Shown: positions 1-9,610, numbered from the stretch's first letter. The stretch is 61,035 nt of DNA from Actinomycetes bacterium (GCA_021793295.1 JAJYTA010000006.1:1-61035); one strand, 5' to 3'. The notes: generated by a model not told the origin, from the letters alone. Made by a program: numbers and translations.

Positions 1-2
1 CG

Positions 3-926
3 GACATAGCTGGCGACGACATCGTCACGCCAAACCACATCCTTGACTCTCAAGGTTATACGCGGCTGTGTCCAGCGACAGAGCCGCTGCCTCACCCGGG
101 CCAGGTTCCTGAGTTGGCCGAGCCCCACGGCCCTGGGCATGCGCGCCTCGCGGTGATCGACACGGGATATTCGCGTGAGGTTGCACGAGATTCCGCCTAC
201 GGCCGGCTCCTCGCGGTTGAAGCATTGTCCGAACCCGACGACGAGGTCTTCGACGGAGACGGGCGAGTCATGCCGTACGGAGGGCACGGCACCGCGACGA
301 CCGCCGTACTCCTGTCGGTGTCCGGCGCAGATTCCACGACGGTCCATGTGCGCGACTGCCTGGTGGGTGGCGCTGTCGACGAGTTGAGCATCGTCGACGA
401 TCTCGCCACTGTCATACGCAACGGGGTTGACGTCGTGAGTGTTCAGGCTGGCCTGTTCACCCGGGCCGGTCGAGCTCCGAAGGCGTTCGAGGCGTTTCGC
501 CGCAAGGTCCTACGCGAACACCCGGAAGTCGTGATCGTCGCTGCCGCAGGGAATCAGGGAACGGGCCGCCCGTTCTGGCCCGCCGCGTACGAGTGGACTA
601 CGGCAGTCGGCGCGCTGACCGACGGAGGAGGATCCCGGACGGGATGGACGAACGTCGGGCACTGGGTGGACGTCTATGCATCTGGCGAGAACGTCGTGGT
701 CCCGTTTCCGAACGGGACATATGAGTACCTCGACGGCTCCTCGGCGGAATTCACTGGCGGGCACGCCCTGTGGTCGGGAACGTCGTTCGCCGCTCCGGTG
801 GTGGCCGGCATGATTGCCCGCCGGATGATCGAACGCGGTGTCGACGCCCCCACGGCGCGCGACATCGTCCTTCGCGAGGCGGCCGTCGCGGCGTTGCCGA
901 CAACCGGTCCGCGGATCGTCGTCTGA
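3..926 (+). CDS. S8 (subtilisin-like) serine protease, 5'-truncated by window edge
   Basis: Secreted-type or surface subtilase; only the C-terminal part is in the window. The reading frame is open from base 3 with no stop, so the gene begins upstream; the TTG at 114 is an internal codon rather than a convincing start. The catalytic triad is visible: Asp in AVIDTGYS, His in GGHGTATT and Ser in SGTSFAAPVVAGM, plus the oxyanion-hole Asn region AAAGNQG. The protein ends about 40 residues after the Ser motif, with no membrane anchor or repeat domain. The residues before the Asp motif (TPNHIL, then a CPATEP stretch) look like a linker after an N-terminal domain lying outside the window. Substrate and localisation cannot be judged without the N-terminus. 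Confidence 0.88.
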   Translation, partial: DIAGDDIVTPNHILDSQGYTRLCPATEPLPHPGQVPELAEPHGPGHARLAVIDTGYSREVARDSAYGRLLAVEALSEPDDEVFDGDGRVMPYGGHGTATTAVLLSVSGADSTTVHVRDCLVGGAVDELSIVDDLATVIRNGVDVVSVQAGLFTRAGRAPKAFEAFRRKVLREHPEVVIVAAAGNQGTGRPFWPAAYEWTTAVGALTDGGGSRTGWTNVGHWVDVYASGENVVVPFPNGTYEYLDGSSAEFTGGHALWSGTSFAAPVVAGMIARRMIERGVDAPTARDIVLREAAVAALPTTGPRIVV

Positions 927-973
927 TCTCACGGCACCGGCTGGCCCCGTTGGCTCCGTGAACGACGGAAGGT

Positions 974-1126
974 ATGGTCCGGCTTGTGACGGTCGAACGA
1001 CGCAAACCTCTCGAGGTACCCGTAGATCCAGACATCACCGACGAGCTGCGGGCAGCTGACAGCGAGGCCCGCGAAGAGGCCGCCGAACGCAGCGCTGAGC
1101 TGCTGGAGCGCCTGCGCAAGCTCTGA
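974..1126 (+). CDS. small hypothetical protein, Glu/Arg-rich
   Basis: A 50-codon frame from ATG at 974 (a second in-frame GTG lies at 986) to TGA at 1124. The product is charged: after a PLEVPVDPDITDELR segment it is predicted helical and rich in Ala, Glu and Arg (SEAREEAAERSAELLERLRKL). Codon usage has the strong third-position G/C of its neighbours. It sits 35 bases before the helicase-associated gene on the same strand, so it may be its operon leader gene. Family unknown; it could also be non-coding. Confidence 0.45.
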   Translation: MVRLVTVERRKPLEVPVDPDITDELRAADSEAREEAAERSAELLERLRKL

Positions 1127-1161
1127 GCACGGTTCGCCTCGCGCCACGCACACGCCGTACC

Positions 1162-3555
1162 GTGGAGCCGATGACCGGGAGCGACATGCCGGTGCGCAGT
1201 CTCGCCGACGACCTGCGCGCCAGGGCTGACGACGAGCTGGCGGCGCTGCTGCGCGCCCGGCCCGATCTGCTCGTCCCGGTCCCGGTCGACGTCACCCAAC
1301 TCGCCACCCGCGCCACGACCCGAGCCTCGGCGACCCGAGCGCTCGACCGCCTCGACCGGTTCACCCTGCAGGTCGTCGACGCGTTGCTGGTCACGCCTGC
1401 CCCCGTTGATCAGGCCGCGGTGGAACGCGCTCTCGGTGTCACCGGTGCTCCGATCGCCGAAGCCCTGGCGGCCTTGCGCACACAGGCCCTGCTCTGGGGG
1501 GCCGACGACGACCTCAAGGTTCCGCGGGTGGTCCACGAAGTCGTCGGGGCGCATCCCGCGGGGCTGGGGCCGCCGGCGCGCCAGGCGTTGCTGGCGCTGT
1601 CACCGAACCGGATCGTCACGATCATGCGCGGGCTGGGCCTGGAACCCAACGGCGACCACGCCGCCAACGCCGACGACCTGGCCAAGCACCTGGCCGACGG
1701 GGACGCCCTCGACGCCCTGGTGGCCACCTTGACCGACGACGCGCGCGCCGCGTTGCAGTCGCTGGTCCCCGGCCCGCCCACGGGACGCATCGACAGCGCC
1801 CTGCGCGATGTCACCCGGTCCGAGGCTCGTACCGCCATCGATCTGCTGCTCGCGACCGGCCTGCTGGTGCCCGTCGACGACTCCACGGTGGTGTTGCCGC
1901 GTGAGGTCGCGCTGCACCTGCGGGCCGGCAGGGTCCATGTCGACGTCACGCCCCACGCACCCAGCCCGTCGATCACCGAACGCTCGCCCGGCACCGTCGA
2001 CCGTACGGCCGGCGCCGGTGCGCTGGACATCCTGCGCAAGATCGAGATCCTGCTCGACGCCTGGGCCACCGACCCGCCCGCGGTGCTGCGTACCGGCGGC
2101 CTCGGCGTCCGTGACCTGCGCAAACTGCCAGAGCTGCTCGACACCGACGAAACCGGGGCCGGCCTCGTCGCCGAGTTGGCCTACATCTCCGGGCTGGTGG
2201 CTCCCGGCGGCGCGGCCGACGACGTGTGGCTGCCCACCACCCGGTTCGACACCTGGCGCCAGGAGGACCCGGCGTCGCGGTGGGCCCAGTTGGCCCGGAC
2301 ATGGCTGGACACCAGCCGGGTGGCGGGACTGATCGGCAGCCGGGACGAACGCGATCGGCCGGTGCCGCCGTTGGGCCGGGATCTGGATCGTCCGATCGCG
2401 CCGGAACTGCGTCGCCTGGTGCTGGAGGAGCTCGCTGCGCTGCCAGCGGGCTCGGCTCCCGACCTCAGCGGTGTGCTGACGACGATCCGGTGGCGTCGCC
2501 CGCGGCGTGGTGGACGGCTGCGCGACGAGATGGCCCGCTGGTTCCTCCGCGAGGCCGAGACGCTCGGCATCACCGGCATGGGCGCGTTGGCGTCGTTCGT
2601 GCGTCCCCTCCTCGAACGGCACGACGACAAGGCCGTCGCCGCGGCCGCCGACGCCGTCCGGTCCAGCTTGCCCGAACCACTGGACCACGTGCTGCTGCAG
2701 GCCGACCTCACCGCCGTGGCGCCGGGGCCGCTGCGACCCGACCTCGAACGCGAACTGGCGCTGCTCTCCGACGTGGAGAGTCGTGGCGGTGCGTCGGTGC
2801 ACCGGTTCACCGCCGCATCGCTGCGCCGCGCTCTCGACGAGGGGTACTCCGCCGCCGACGTGCACCGATTCCTCGCGACGATCTCGCGAACGCCGGTACC
2901 ACAGCCGTTGACCTACCTCGTCGACGACGTCGCCCGGCGGCACGGGCACCTGCGGGTCGGTGTCGCGTCGTCGTTCGTACGCTGTGACGACGAAACCGTG
3001 CTCGCTGAGATCATGGCCGATCCCAGCGCGGCCGCCCTGGGTGTTCGCCGGTTGGCGCCGACGGTCCTGGCGTCGTCGTTGAGCGCGAACCTGCTGCTCG
3101 AACGGTTGCGCCGGATGGGGTACAGCCCGGTGTCCGAAGCGGCCGACGGGACCATCGTGGTCGGCCGGGCCGAACTGCGGCGCGCTGCGGCCCAGCCTGC
3201 GCCCCAGCCATTGGTCACCGAGCGCGCCGTTCCCGAGGAAACGTTGCTCGGCGCCGCGGTGCGGGCCCTACGCGCCGGCGAGCGATCCCGCCACGAACGC
3301 CCGCCCGACGCCGCCCCGGCCAGGCTGACCAGCAACGGCGCCGGGCAGACGCTGGCTGAGTTGCGTGAGGCGCTCGCGGTTGGTGCCACGGTCTGGATCG
3401 GTTACGTGGACCACCACGGCGCGACGACCGAGCGGCTGGTCGATCCGGCTCGCCTCGAGGGCGGGTGGCTTTCGGCGTTCGATCATCGCAGCGGCGAGGT
3501 CCGCTCGTTCGCGGTCCATCGCATCAGCGGTATCGCGCCGGTCGACGCCAGATGA
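1162..3555 (+). CDS. helicase-associated protein with C-terminal WYL-like domain (XPB partner family)
   Basis: A 797-residue protein of the actinobacterial helicase-associated family, the type normally encoded directly beside the XPB/ERCC3-like DNA repair helicase (as in the mycobacterial Rv0862c/Rv0861c pair). The N-terminal half is made of winged-helix-like repeats (LADDLRARADDELAALL, then RALDRLDRFTLQVVDALL). The middle is Arg/Ala/Leu-rich. The C-terminus (about 735-797) has a WYL-like fold pattern: VWIGYVDHHGATTERLVDP, then GGWLSAFDHRSGEVRSF, ending HRISGI. A role in DNA repair or nucleic-acid sensing is inferred from the family. Start GTG 1162, with ATG 1171 as alternative. Its expected partner is not adjacent but 16 kb away at 19825. 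Confidence 0.8.
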   Translation: MEPMTGSDMPVRSLADDLRARADDELAALLRARPDLLVPVPVDVTQLATRATTRASATRALDRLDRFTLQVVDALLVTPAPVDQAAVERALGVTGAPIAEALAALRTQALLWGADDDLKVPRVVHEVVGAHPAGLGPPARQALLALSPNRIVTIMRGLGLEPNGDHAANADDLAKHLADGDALDALVATLTDDARAALQSLVPGPPTGRIDSALRDVTRSEARTAIDLLLATGLLVPVDDSTVVLPREVALHLRAGRVHVDVTPHAPSPSITERSPGTVDRTAGAGALDILRKIEILLDAWATDPPAVLRTGGLGVRDLRKLPELLDTDETGAGLVAELAYISGLVAPGGAADDVWLPTTRFDTWRQEDPASRWAQLARTWLDTSRVAGLIGSRDERDRPVPPLGRDLDRPIAPELRRLVLEELAALPAGSAPDLSGVLTTIRWRRPRRGGRLRDEMARWFLREAETLGITGMGALASFVRPLLERHDDKAVAAAADAVRSSLPEPLDHVLLQADLTAVAPGPLRPDLERELALLSDVESRGGASVHRFTAASLRRALDEGYSAADVHRFLATISRTPVPQPLTYLVDDVARRHGHLRVGVASSFVRCDDETVLAEIMADPSAAALGVRRLAPTVLASSLSANLLLERLRRMGYSPVSEAADGTIVVGRAELRRAAAQPAPQPLVTERAVPEETLLGAAVRALRAGERSRHERPPDAAPARLTSNGAGQTLAELREALAVGATVWIGYVDHHGATTERLVDPARLEGGWLSAFDHRSGEVRSFAVHRISGIAPVDAR

Positions 3556-3572
3556 CGCCTCCGTGCACATGA

Positions 3573-5450
3573 TCATCTCGGGGTCGATCGAGCTGATGCG
3601 TAGAGGGCGTCGATCTCGGCGGCGCAGGCTTCGAGAACATGTGCGCGGCGCAACTTCAGCGACGGCGTCAGCAGGCCGTTGTCCTCGGTGAAATCGTCGT
3701 CGACGATGGCGAACGCACGGATCGATTCCGCCCGCGACACTGTCGCATTGACCTCGTCGACGGCGTCCTGGAGCGTGCGACGCAGCCCGTCGTCCGACGG
3801 GTCGTCGGTATGCGCGCGCCAGTGCTCCACAGCTTCGGTGTCGAGGGTGATCAGCGCGGCGACGAACGGACGGTCGTCGCCGACGAGCATGCACTGGCTG
3901 ATCAGCGGATGTCCGCGCAGCTGATCTTCCATCGGGCCCGGCGAGACGTTCTTGCCGGTGCTCGTGACCAGGATCTCCTTGGACCGCCCGGTGACGGTCA
4001 GGTACCCGTCGGCGTCCAGGACGCCCAGGTCGCCGGTGCTGAACCAGCCGTCGTCGTCGATTCCCTCCCCCGACTCGTGGTAGCCGGAGAACACTTGCGG
4101 GCCGCGGACCTGCACTTCGCCGTTGCCGGCCACCCGAACCTCGGCTCCGGGAACCGGGCGCCCGACGGTGTCGGGACGGGGCCGCGTGGGCGGGTTGATC
4201 GTGATGGCGGCGCAGGTCTCGGTCAGCCCGTAGCCCTGCACGATCACCACCCCGGCACCGGCGAAGAAGTGCGTCAGACGCGGCGACAGCGCCGAGCCGC
4301 CGCTGATCGCGTACCGCACCCGCCCGCCCAGCGCGGCGCGGATACGCCGGTAGACCAGGAGGTCGTAGAGCCGGTGCGCGAGGCGTAGCCCGAGCAGCCC
4401 CCACGGCGAGATGGACGAGCGCGGATCGACCTCGAGCGCCAGGCGCCCATAGCGTTCGGCCACCCGCTCGGCTCGCCCGAACGCCCCGGCCTTGCCCATC
4501 TCGGTGGCCTGTTGCCGCGCCACGTCACGGATCTTCTCGAACACGTAAGGGATGCCGACCAGGAACGTCGGTTCGAACGAGGCGAGGTCGGGGCGCAGCT
4601 CGTCCGGCGCGACCGACGGCGCGTGCCCCAGGACCACGCGTTCACGCAGGCACGCCAGTTGAACGACCCGACCGAGCACGTGCGCCAACGGCAGGAACAA
4701 GATGGTGGACGGCTCCTGACCGGTCGCGGCGCGAAACGGCGGCAGCAGCAGGGCCGTGATGCTGTCGACCTCGGCCAGCAGGCTGGCATGGGTGAGCACG
4801 CAGCCCTTGGGCCGCCCGGTGGTGCCCGACGTGTAGATGACGGTGGCCACGGCTTGCGGCGAGATCGCCGCCCGGCGTTGCTCGACGACCGACGGCTCCA
4901 CGTCGGCACCACCGCGGCGCACGTCCTCCACGGCGCCCTCGTCGATACAGGCCACCGGCACCGACACGCCGGTGGTGCCGAGCATGTCGACCTGCTCGCG
5001 CGTCTCCACCACGCAGAACATCGCGCCGCTGTCGGTGAGGATCCATCGAGCCTGCTCGGCCGACGAGGTCGGGTAGATCGGCACGACCACGCCGCCGGCC
5101 GCCCACGTCGCCAGGTCGACGAGCATCCATTCGTAGGTGGTGCGGGCCATCAGCGCCACTCGGCCGCCGGGTTCCAGGCCCTGCGCGATCAGCCCGCCGG
5201 CCAGCGCGGAAACGTCGTCGGCGAGCTGTCGTGCCGTGACGTCGCGCCAGGTGCCGCCGGTCTTGCGCCGGACGACGACGGTGTCGGGCGCCTCGGCGGC
5301 GTTGGTGAACGCGATGTCGGCGAGGCTGCCGAGCGCGTCGGGGCGGCCGAGTGGGCGGGTGAAGACGGTGCGATCGGTCGGGGCCGTCCCGGTGACTTCG
5401 ACGACGGGCTCGGCGACGAGGCGGCGGACCCGGGCGAGTTCGTTCAGCAT
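3573..5450 (-). CDS. long-chain fatty-acid--CoA ligase (AMP-forming)
   Basis: A 625-residue ANL-superfamily enzyme that would activate fatty acids to acyl-CoA through an acyl-adenylate. The P-loop-like motif YTSGTTGRPKGCVLTH is intact, followed by GYGLTETCAAITINPP and the hinge region GWFSTGDLGVLDADGYLTVTGR; the C-terminal catalytic Lys region is SLKLRR. Length and the FadD15-like architecture (long insertion between the SGTTG and GLTE motifs) fit long-chain substrates. The ATG at 5450 overlaps the thiolase stop by 7 bases (ATGCTGA), indicating translational coupling. It is the distal gene of a two-gene operon leaving the 6.8 kb divergent promoter. Substrate chain length is inference. Confidence 0.93.
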   Translation of the reverse strand: MLNELARVRRLVAEPVVEVTGTAPTDRTVFTRPLGRPDALGSLADIAFTNAAEAPDTVVVRRKTGGTWRDVTARQLADDVSALAGGLIAQGLEPGGRVALMARTTYEWMLVDLATWAAGGVVVPIYPTSSAEQARWILTDSGAMFCVVETREQVDMLGTTGVSVPVACIDEGAVEDVRRGGADVEPSVVEQRRAAISPQAVATVIYTSGTTGRPKGCVLTHASLLAEVDSITALLLPPFRAATGQEPSTILFLPLAHVLGRVVQLACLRERVVLGHAPSVAPDELRPDLASFEPTFLVGIPYVFEKIRDVARQQATEMGKAGAFGRAERVAERYGRLALEVDPRSSISPWGLLGLRLAHRLYDLLVYRRIRAALGGRVRYAISGGSALSPRLTHFFAGAGVVIVQGYGLTETCAAITINPPTRPRPDTVGRPVPGAEVRVAGNGEVQVRGPQVFSGYHESGEGIDDDGWFSTGDLGVLDADGYLTVTGRSKEILVTSTGKNVSPGPMEDQLRGHPLISQCMLVGDDRPFVAALITLDTEAVEHWRAHTDDPSDDGLRRTLQDAVDEVNATVSRAESIRAFAIVDDDFTEDNGLLTPSLKLRRAHVLEACAAEIDALYASARSTPR

Positions 5451-6745
5451 GGGGCCTCCAGTAGCGCGACGACGCCCTGCCCTCCGGCCGCGCAGATCGA
5501 TATGAGACCGCGGGTCGGCCGTCCGATCTCACCGGCCCGGGTCGACAGCAGCGTGGCCAGCGTCGCCACGATGCGCGCGCCGGTGGCGGCGAACGGATGT
5601 CCGGTGGCCAGTGACGATCCGGCGACGTTGAGCCGCTCCGGCGGGACCGTCCCGAACGCGTCCGGCAGCCCGAGGCGTTGCTTGCAGAACGCTGGGTCGG
5701 ACCACGCGTCGAGGGTGGCCAACACCTGGGCGGCGAAGGCCTCGTGGATCTCGACGAGGTCGATGTCGTCGAGGGTCAGTCCGGCCCGTCGCAGCAGCTC
5801 GGGCACGGCGTACACCGGCGCCATGAGCAACCCGTCGGCGCCGGAGACGAAGTCGACGGCAGCCGTTCGCACGTCCACCAGGTAGGCCAGCACATCGTGC
5901 CCACGCTCACGGGCCCACTCCTGCGACGACAGCAGGACCGTCGCGGCACCATCGGTCAGCGCGGTCGAGTTGCCCGCCGTCATCGTGGCCGTGCCCGGTT
6001 CGCCGAAGACGGTGCGCAGCTGGGCCAGGCGTTCGGGGGTGGAGTCCGCCCGGAGCACGTCGTCGCGGGTGAGGCCCAGATACGGGGTCATGAGGTCGTC
6101 GAACAGCCCTTCGTCGTAGGCCTGGGCCAGACGTCGATGGCTTCGGGCGGCCAGCTCGTCCTGCGCTGCCCGGCCGACCCGGTGCTCGAGCGCGGTCCGA
6201 GCGGCATGATCACCCATCGACAGGCCGGTGCGCGGTTCGGCGTTGCGTGGCGCTTCCGGCAACAGGTGTCGGGGCCTGGCCCGGGCCAGCGCCCGTAGCG
6301 TCCCGGTGACGCCGCGCGCCCGGCGGGCCGCGAGCAGGTGGCGGCGCAGGTCGTCGTGGACGGCCAAAGGGGCATCGCTGGCGCTGTCGGCACCACCGGC
6401 GATACCGGCGTCGATCTGTCCCAGCGCGATCTTGTTGCCGACGGCGGCCACGGCTTCCAGGCTCGTCCCGCAGGCTCGCTGCAGGTCGTAGGCGGGGGTG
6501 CGAGGGTCGAGCCGGCTGCCGAGGACGACTTCACGGGTCAGATTGAAATCGCGGGCGTGCTTGAGGACGGCGCCGGCGACGACCTCGCCGAGCAGGTCAC
6601 CGTCCAGACCGAACCGGGTGATCAGCCCGTCCAGCGCCGCGGCGAGCAGGTCGCTGGTGGAAGCCTGCGCATAAGCACCGTCGGCGCGCGCGAACGGGAT
6701 GCGGTTGCCGCCCAGGATCGCCACAGGACGCGGAGTCTGGATCAT
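5444..6745 (-). CDS. thiolase, acetyl-CoA acetyltransferase (FadA2-like)
   Basis: A thiolase of 433 residues catalysing reversible cleavage or condensation of 3-ketoacyl-CoA. The nucleophilic Cys lies in LQRACGTSLEA, the catalytic His in EIHEAFAAQ, and the second Cys in SICAAGGQG; the AGNSTALTDGA substrate loop is also present. The start is set at ATG 6745 (MIQTPRP) because a GGAAGGAG ribosome site precedes it; an upstream in-frame ATG at 6763 lacks one. Gene order (thiolase divergent from a FabG4-like reductase and HtdX-like hydratase) mirrors the mycobacterial fadA2-fabG4-htdX locus. Expression is probably controlled by the palindromes at 6791-6823. Confidence 0.93.
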   Translation of the reverse strand: MIQTPRPVAILGGNRIPFARADGAYAQASTSDLLAAALDGLITRFGLDGDLLGEVVAGAVLKHARDFNLTREVVLGSRLDPRTPAYDLQRACGTSLEAVAAVGNKIALGQIDAGIAGGADSASDAPLAVHDDLRRHLLAARRARGVTGTLRALARARPRHLLPEAPRNAEPRTGLSMGDHAARTALEHRVGRAAQDELAARSHRRLAQAYDEGLFDDLMTPYLGLTRDDVLRADSTPERLAQLRTVFGEPGTATMTAGNSTALTDGAATVLLSSQEWARERGHDVLAYLVDVRTAAVDFVSGADGLLMAPVYAVPELLRRAGLTLDDIDLVEIHEAFAAQVLATLDAWSDPAFCKQRLGLPDAFGTVPPERLNVAGSSLATGHPFAATGARIVATLATLLSTRAGEIGRPTRGLISICAAGGQGVVALLEAPC

Positions 6746-6790
6746 CAGCGCTCCTTCCACCATCGCCGCTCCGGCGTCGGTTCGAGCGGA

Positions 6791-6823
6791 GTCTACTAGG
6801 CAGTAGACTTACTGACCAGTAAG
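6791..6823. promoter_or_regulatory. two adjacent TetR-type operator palindromes in divergent promoter
   Basis: Two perfect dyads lie between the divergent thiolase and FabG4 genes. GTCTACTaggcAGTAGAC spans 6791-6808 and CTTACTGacCAGTAAG spans 6808-6823. Both share the core TACT-N4-AGTA with centres 16 bases apart. Closely related pairs occur at 9611-9642 beside the TetR gene, so the TetR protein encoded at 8961-9581 is the likely ligand. Confidence 0.75.
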
Positions 6824-6833
6824 ATCTCGGGCC

Positions 6834-8156
6834 ATGTCCGACCCCTACTTCCGGATCGCCAACAGCGCTCTCGGACGCGCGGCGCTGCGCCGGTTGTCGC
6901 TCCCGATTCCCGTGCCGCTGCGCCGGTACCGGCCCGGCGAGCCGCTGACCGACGGGCCCGTTCTCCTCCTGAACGCCGCAGACGACCTCGCCGAGGTGGT
7001 GCACTCGCTCGGCGTCGACGTCCACACCCGCACACCCCCGAACGGCTGCGCCGCGGTCGTCCTGGACGCCCGAGGTGTGCGCTCCAGCCGCGAACTCGAC
7101 GTCGTCCCTCGGCTCTTGTCGCCGATCATGCGCTCTCTGCGGCCGCACGCGCGCGTCGTGACAGCCGGGCTTCCACCGAACACCGCCGCCACGACCAGCG
7201 CTGCCGTCGCGCAGCGGGCTCTCGAGGGCAGCACCCGCTCGCTGGGCAGAGAATTGCGCGACGGGGCGACGTCCAACCTGGTCCAGATCGAGCCGGGAGC
7301 CGAGCACGACGCCCAGTCGGCGCTGCGGTTCCTGCTCTCCGGCCGCTCGGCTTACGTGTCCGGCCAGGTCGTCCGCGTTACGGCAGCACCGGAACCACCC
7401 GCACCGATCGATTGGGACCGCCCCCTCGACTCGACTGTGGCGCTGGTGACCGGGGCGGCGAACGGGATCGGCGCCAGCATCGCCCGGGTGCTCTCACGCG
7501 ACGGCGCCCAGGTCGTCTGCGTCGACACGCCGGCCCAGAACGACGCACTACGCGACGTCGCCGCGAGCATCGGCGGGCATCCGCTGAGCGTCGACCTCAC
7601 CGATTCAGACGCCGCCGACCGGATCGCCGCACATCTGCGGCAGGCTCATGACGGAGTCGACGTCGTGGTGCACAACGCCGGCATCACCCGGGACAAGACG
7701 CTGGTTCGGATGGACGCCGACCGGTGGTCGTCGGTGCTCGACGTCAACCTCACCGCCACCGAGCGGCTGACCGAGGCCGTCCTCGCCGACGGCCTGCTGC
7801 GCGAGGGCGGTGCGATCGTCGCGACGTCGTCGATCAACGGCATCGCGGGCAACCGTGGGCAGACGAACTACGCCGCCAGCAAGGCGGGTGTCATCGGACT
7901 GGTCGACGCACTGGCAGCGAGCCTGCGCGATTCCGGCCGCCGGATCAACGCGGTGGCTCCGGGCTTCATCGAGACCAGGCTCACCGCGCGGATGCCCGCG
8001 TTCACCCGCGAAGTCGCTCGCCGGCTCAACAGCCTCGGGCAGGGCGGGCAACCGATCGACGTCGCCGAGACCGTGGCCTGGCTGGCCGCTCCTGCCACGG
8101 CCGGGGTGAACGGCCAGACGATCAGAGTGTGCGGGCAGGCGTTGCTCGGTGCCTGA
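6834..8156 (+). CDS. fabG4: FabG4-like two-domain 3-oxoacyl reductase (SDR)
   Basis: A 440-residue high-molecular-weight FabG. Residues 1-195 form an N-terminal domain (the flavodoxin-like domain of FabG4 proteins). Residues 200-440 are a classical SDR: cofactor motif VTGAANGIGASIARVL, NNAG-equivalent HNAGITRDK, and the catalytic Ser (TSSINGI), Tyr and Lys (YAASKAG). It should reduce 3-oxoacyl-CoA or -ACP with NAD(P)H. It starts with ATG 11 bases past the operator, and its stop overlaps the hydratase start by 8 bases. Pairing with an HtdX-like hydratase and thiolase suggests reversible beta-oxidation or elongation of acyl-CoA. The symbol follows the mycobacterial family and the local gene order. 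Confidence 0.88.
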   Translation: MSDPYFRIANSALGRAALRRLSLPIPVPLRRYRPGEPLTDGPVLLLNAADDLAEVVHSLGVDVHTRTPPNGCAAVVLDARGVRSSRELDVVPRLLSPIMRSLRPHARVVTAGLPPNTAATTSAAVAQRALEGSTRSLGRELRDGATSNLVQIEPGAEHDAQSALRFLLSGRSAYVSGQVVRVTAAPEPPAPIDWDRPLDSTVALVTGAANGIGASIARVLSRDGAQVVCVDTPAQNDALRDVAASIGGHPLSVDLTDSDAADRIAAHLRQAHDGVDVVVHNAGITRDKTLVRMDADRWSSVLDVNLTATERLTEAVLADGLLREGGAIVATSSINGIAGNRGQTNYAASKAGVIGLVDALAASLRDSGRRINAVAPGFIETRLTARMPAFTREVARRLNSLGQGGQPIDVAETVAWLAAPATAGVNGQTIRVCGQALLGA

Positions 8157-9000
8157 TTTCACCCTGCTCCGGGCCGCCGTGTCGGTGCTCGTCCCCCGCC
8201 AGCCGCCACCTGCGCACCCGGTGCACCTCGAGCGGGACGGCCTGCGGGTCGATCCCGACCGGGTCGCGGCGTACGCGCGGGTGTGCGGCGCACACGAGGT
8301 CGACCCGCTACCGATCCTGTACCCACACGTGCTGGCGTTCGGGCTCACCATGCGCGTGATGAGCAGGCGTGACTTCCCTTTCCCCGCCCCCGGGCTCATT
8401 CACGTCCACGACGTCGTCACCCAGCACCACCCGATCGGCATCACCGACTCGCTCGACCTGCGCGTCACCGCCGGGGAACCACGACCCCACCACCGCGGGC
8501 GCGTCGTCGATGTCCACACCGAAGTCAGCGTCGACGGGCAGCCGGTGTGGTCGCAGCGCAGCTCGTACCTTCGTCGCGACACCCGGACGCGCGGCACGGC
8601 GGCGCCGCGTTCCACCGACGACGACCTGAGCGCCTGGCCCGAGATCGACCGATGGCCGGCCGCCGCTGACATCGGCCGCCGGTACGCGTCGGTGTCCGGC
8701 GATCGCAACCCCATCCATCTGTCGGCGCTCACGGCCCGGCCGTTCGGTTTCCGCCGGGCGATCGCGCACGGCATGTGGACGACGGCTCGGGCGCTGAGCA
8801 GTCTGCAACCTGAACAGCCGAGCGCCACCACGGTCGCCGTCGACTTCATGGCACCGGTCACCCTGCCGACGACGTTGATCCTCGCCGCGACGCCGGCACG
8901 TGACCGGTTCGTGGTCCGCTCCCTGAACGGGCGGATCCATGTGAGCGGCTCGCTACGAGCTCACGACGACGCGGGCCGCCACGACGCGCCGTCGATCTGA
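8149..9000 (+). CDS. MaoC/HtdX-like 3-hydroxyacyl dehydratase (double hotdog)
   Basis: A 283-residue (R)-specific hydratase/dehydratase with two hotdog halves. The C-terminal half carries the hydratase-2 motif: YASVSGDRNPIH followed by FRRAIAHGMWTTARAL, giving the catalytic Asp/His and the overhanging helix. The N-terminal half (about 30-150) is a degenerate hotdog with YPHVLAFGLTMRVM. Start GTG 8149 overlaps the reductase stop, so the two are translationally coupled. It would interconvert 3-hydroxyacyl- and trans-2-enoyl-thioesters, completing a cycle with the neighbouring reductase, thiolase and acyl-CoA dehydrogenase. Its last 40 bases overlap the convergent TetR gene. Confidence 0.88.
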   Translation: MPDFTLLRAAVSVLVPRQPPPAHPVHLERDGLRVDPDRVAAYARVCGAHEVDPLPILYPHVLAFGLTMRVMSRRDFPFPAPGLIHVHDVVTQHHPIGITDSLDLRVTAGEPRPHHRGRVVDVHTEVSVDGQPVWSQRSSYLRRDTRTRGTAAPRSTDDDLSAWPEIDRWPAAADIGRRYASVSGDRNPIHLSALTARPFGFRRAIAHGMWTTARALSSLQPEQPSATTVAVDFMAPVTLPTTLILAATPARDRFVVRSLNGRIHVSGSLRAHDDAGRHDAPSI

Positions 9001-9581
9001 CGCTCGATGCCGATCCACACCAGGTTCATCAACCGCGCCGTCGTGACGGTGGCCGGCTCGCCGGTCCGGCTCGCCCACTCCGCGAGCGCATCGGCGGCAC
9101 CGACCAGGGCATGCGACAGCGCTCCGGCTTCGCCAGCCGAAGCCCCGCGTTGATCGACCAAGCCGGTGACGGCGTCGATGATGTCGTGGCGGGCTCGGTC
9201 GACCTCGTCGGCGAACGGCGGGCCGAGTGCCCGGGCGCGGTGGTACAGCACGTTCCAGCTGTCCTTGTGCTCCGCGACGTAGCCGAAGAAGGCTTCGAAG
9301 CCGGACACGAGGCGGCACTCGATGGTCGCGGCATCGTGGACGGCGGAGGTGATGCGCTCCATCAACCGCGCCGCTTCCCGGCGGATGCACGCGCCGAACA
9401 GGTCCTCCTTGGACCCCAGATACAGGTACACCATCGGCTTGGAGACCCCGGCGAGTTCGGCGACCTCGTCCATGGACGCTCCGTGGTAGCCACGGTCGGC
9501 GAACACGCGGACCGCGGCGTCGAGCATCTGCTGCTCGCGCACCGCGCGCGGCAGCCGCTTGGGGTTGGCGACACCGGTCAC
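8961..9581 (-). CDS. TetR/AcrR-family transcriptional regulator
   Basis: A 206-residue regulator with a TetR N-terminal HTH (residues 12-60: REQQMLDAAVRVFADRGYHG, then VAELAGVSKPMVYLYLGSKEDLF) and an all-helical ligand domain. It sits inside the lipid module, divergent from the SCP2-like/acyl-CoA dehydrogenase genes, with matching palindromes on both sides of the module (6791-6823 and 9611-9642). It is therefore the likely local repressor, released by an acyl-CoA-type ligand (inference). Start is GTG 9581 behind a weak AAGG; a start a few codons downstream is possible. The 3' end overlaps the hydratase gene by 40 bases in convergent orientation. Confidence 0.9.
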   Translation of the reverse strand: MTGVANPKRLPRAVREQQMLDAAVRVFADRGYHGASMDEVAELAGVSKPMVYLYLGSKEDLFGACIRREAARLMERITSAVHDAATIECRLVSGFEAFFGYVAEHKDSWNVLYHRARALGPPFADEVDRARHDIIDAVTGLVDQRGASAGEAGALSHALVGAADALAEWASRTGEPATVTTARLMNLVWIGIERQIDGASWRPASS

Positions 9582-9610
9582 CTTGCCACTCTAATCTACG
9601 GCCCCGTAAC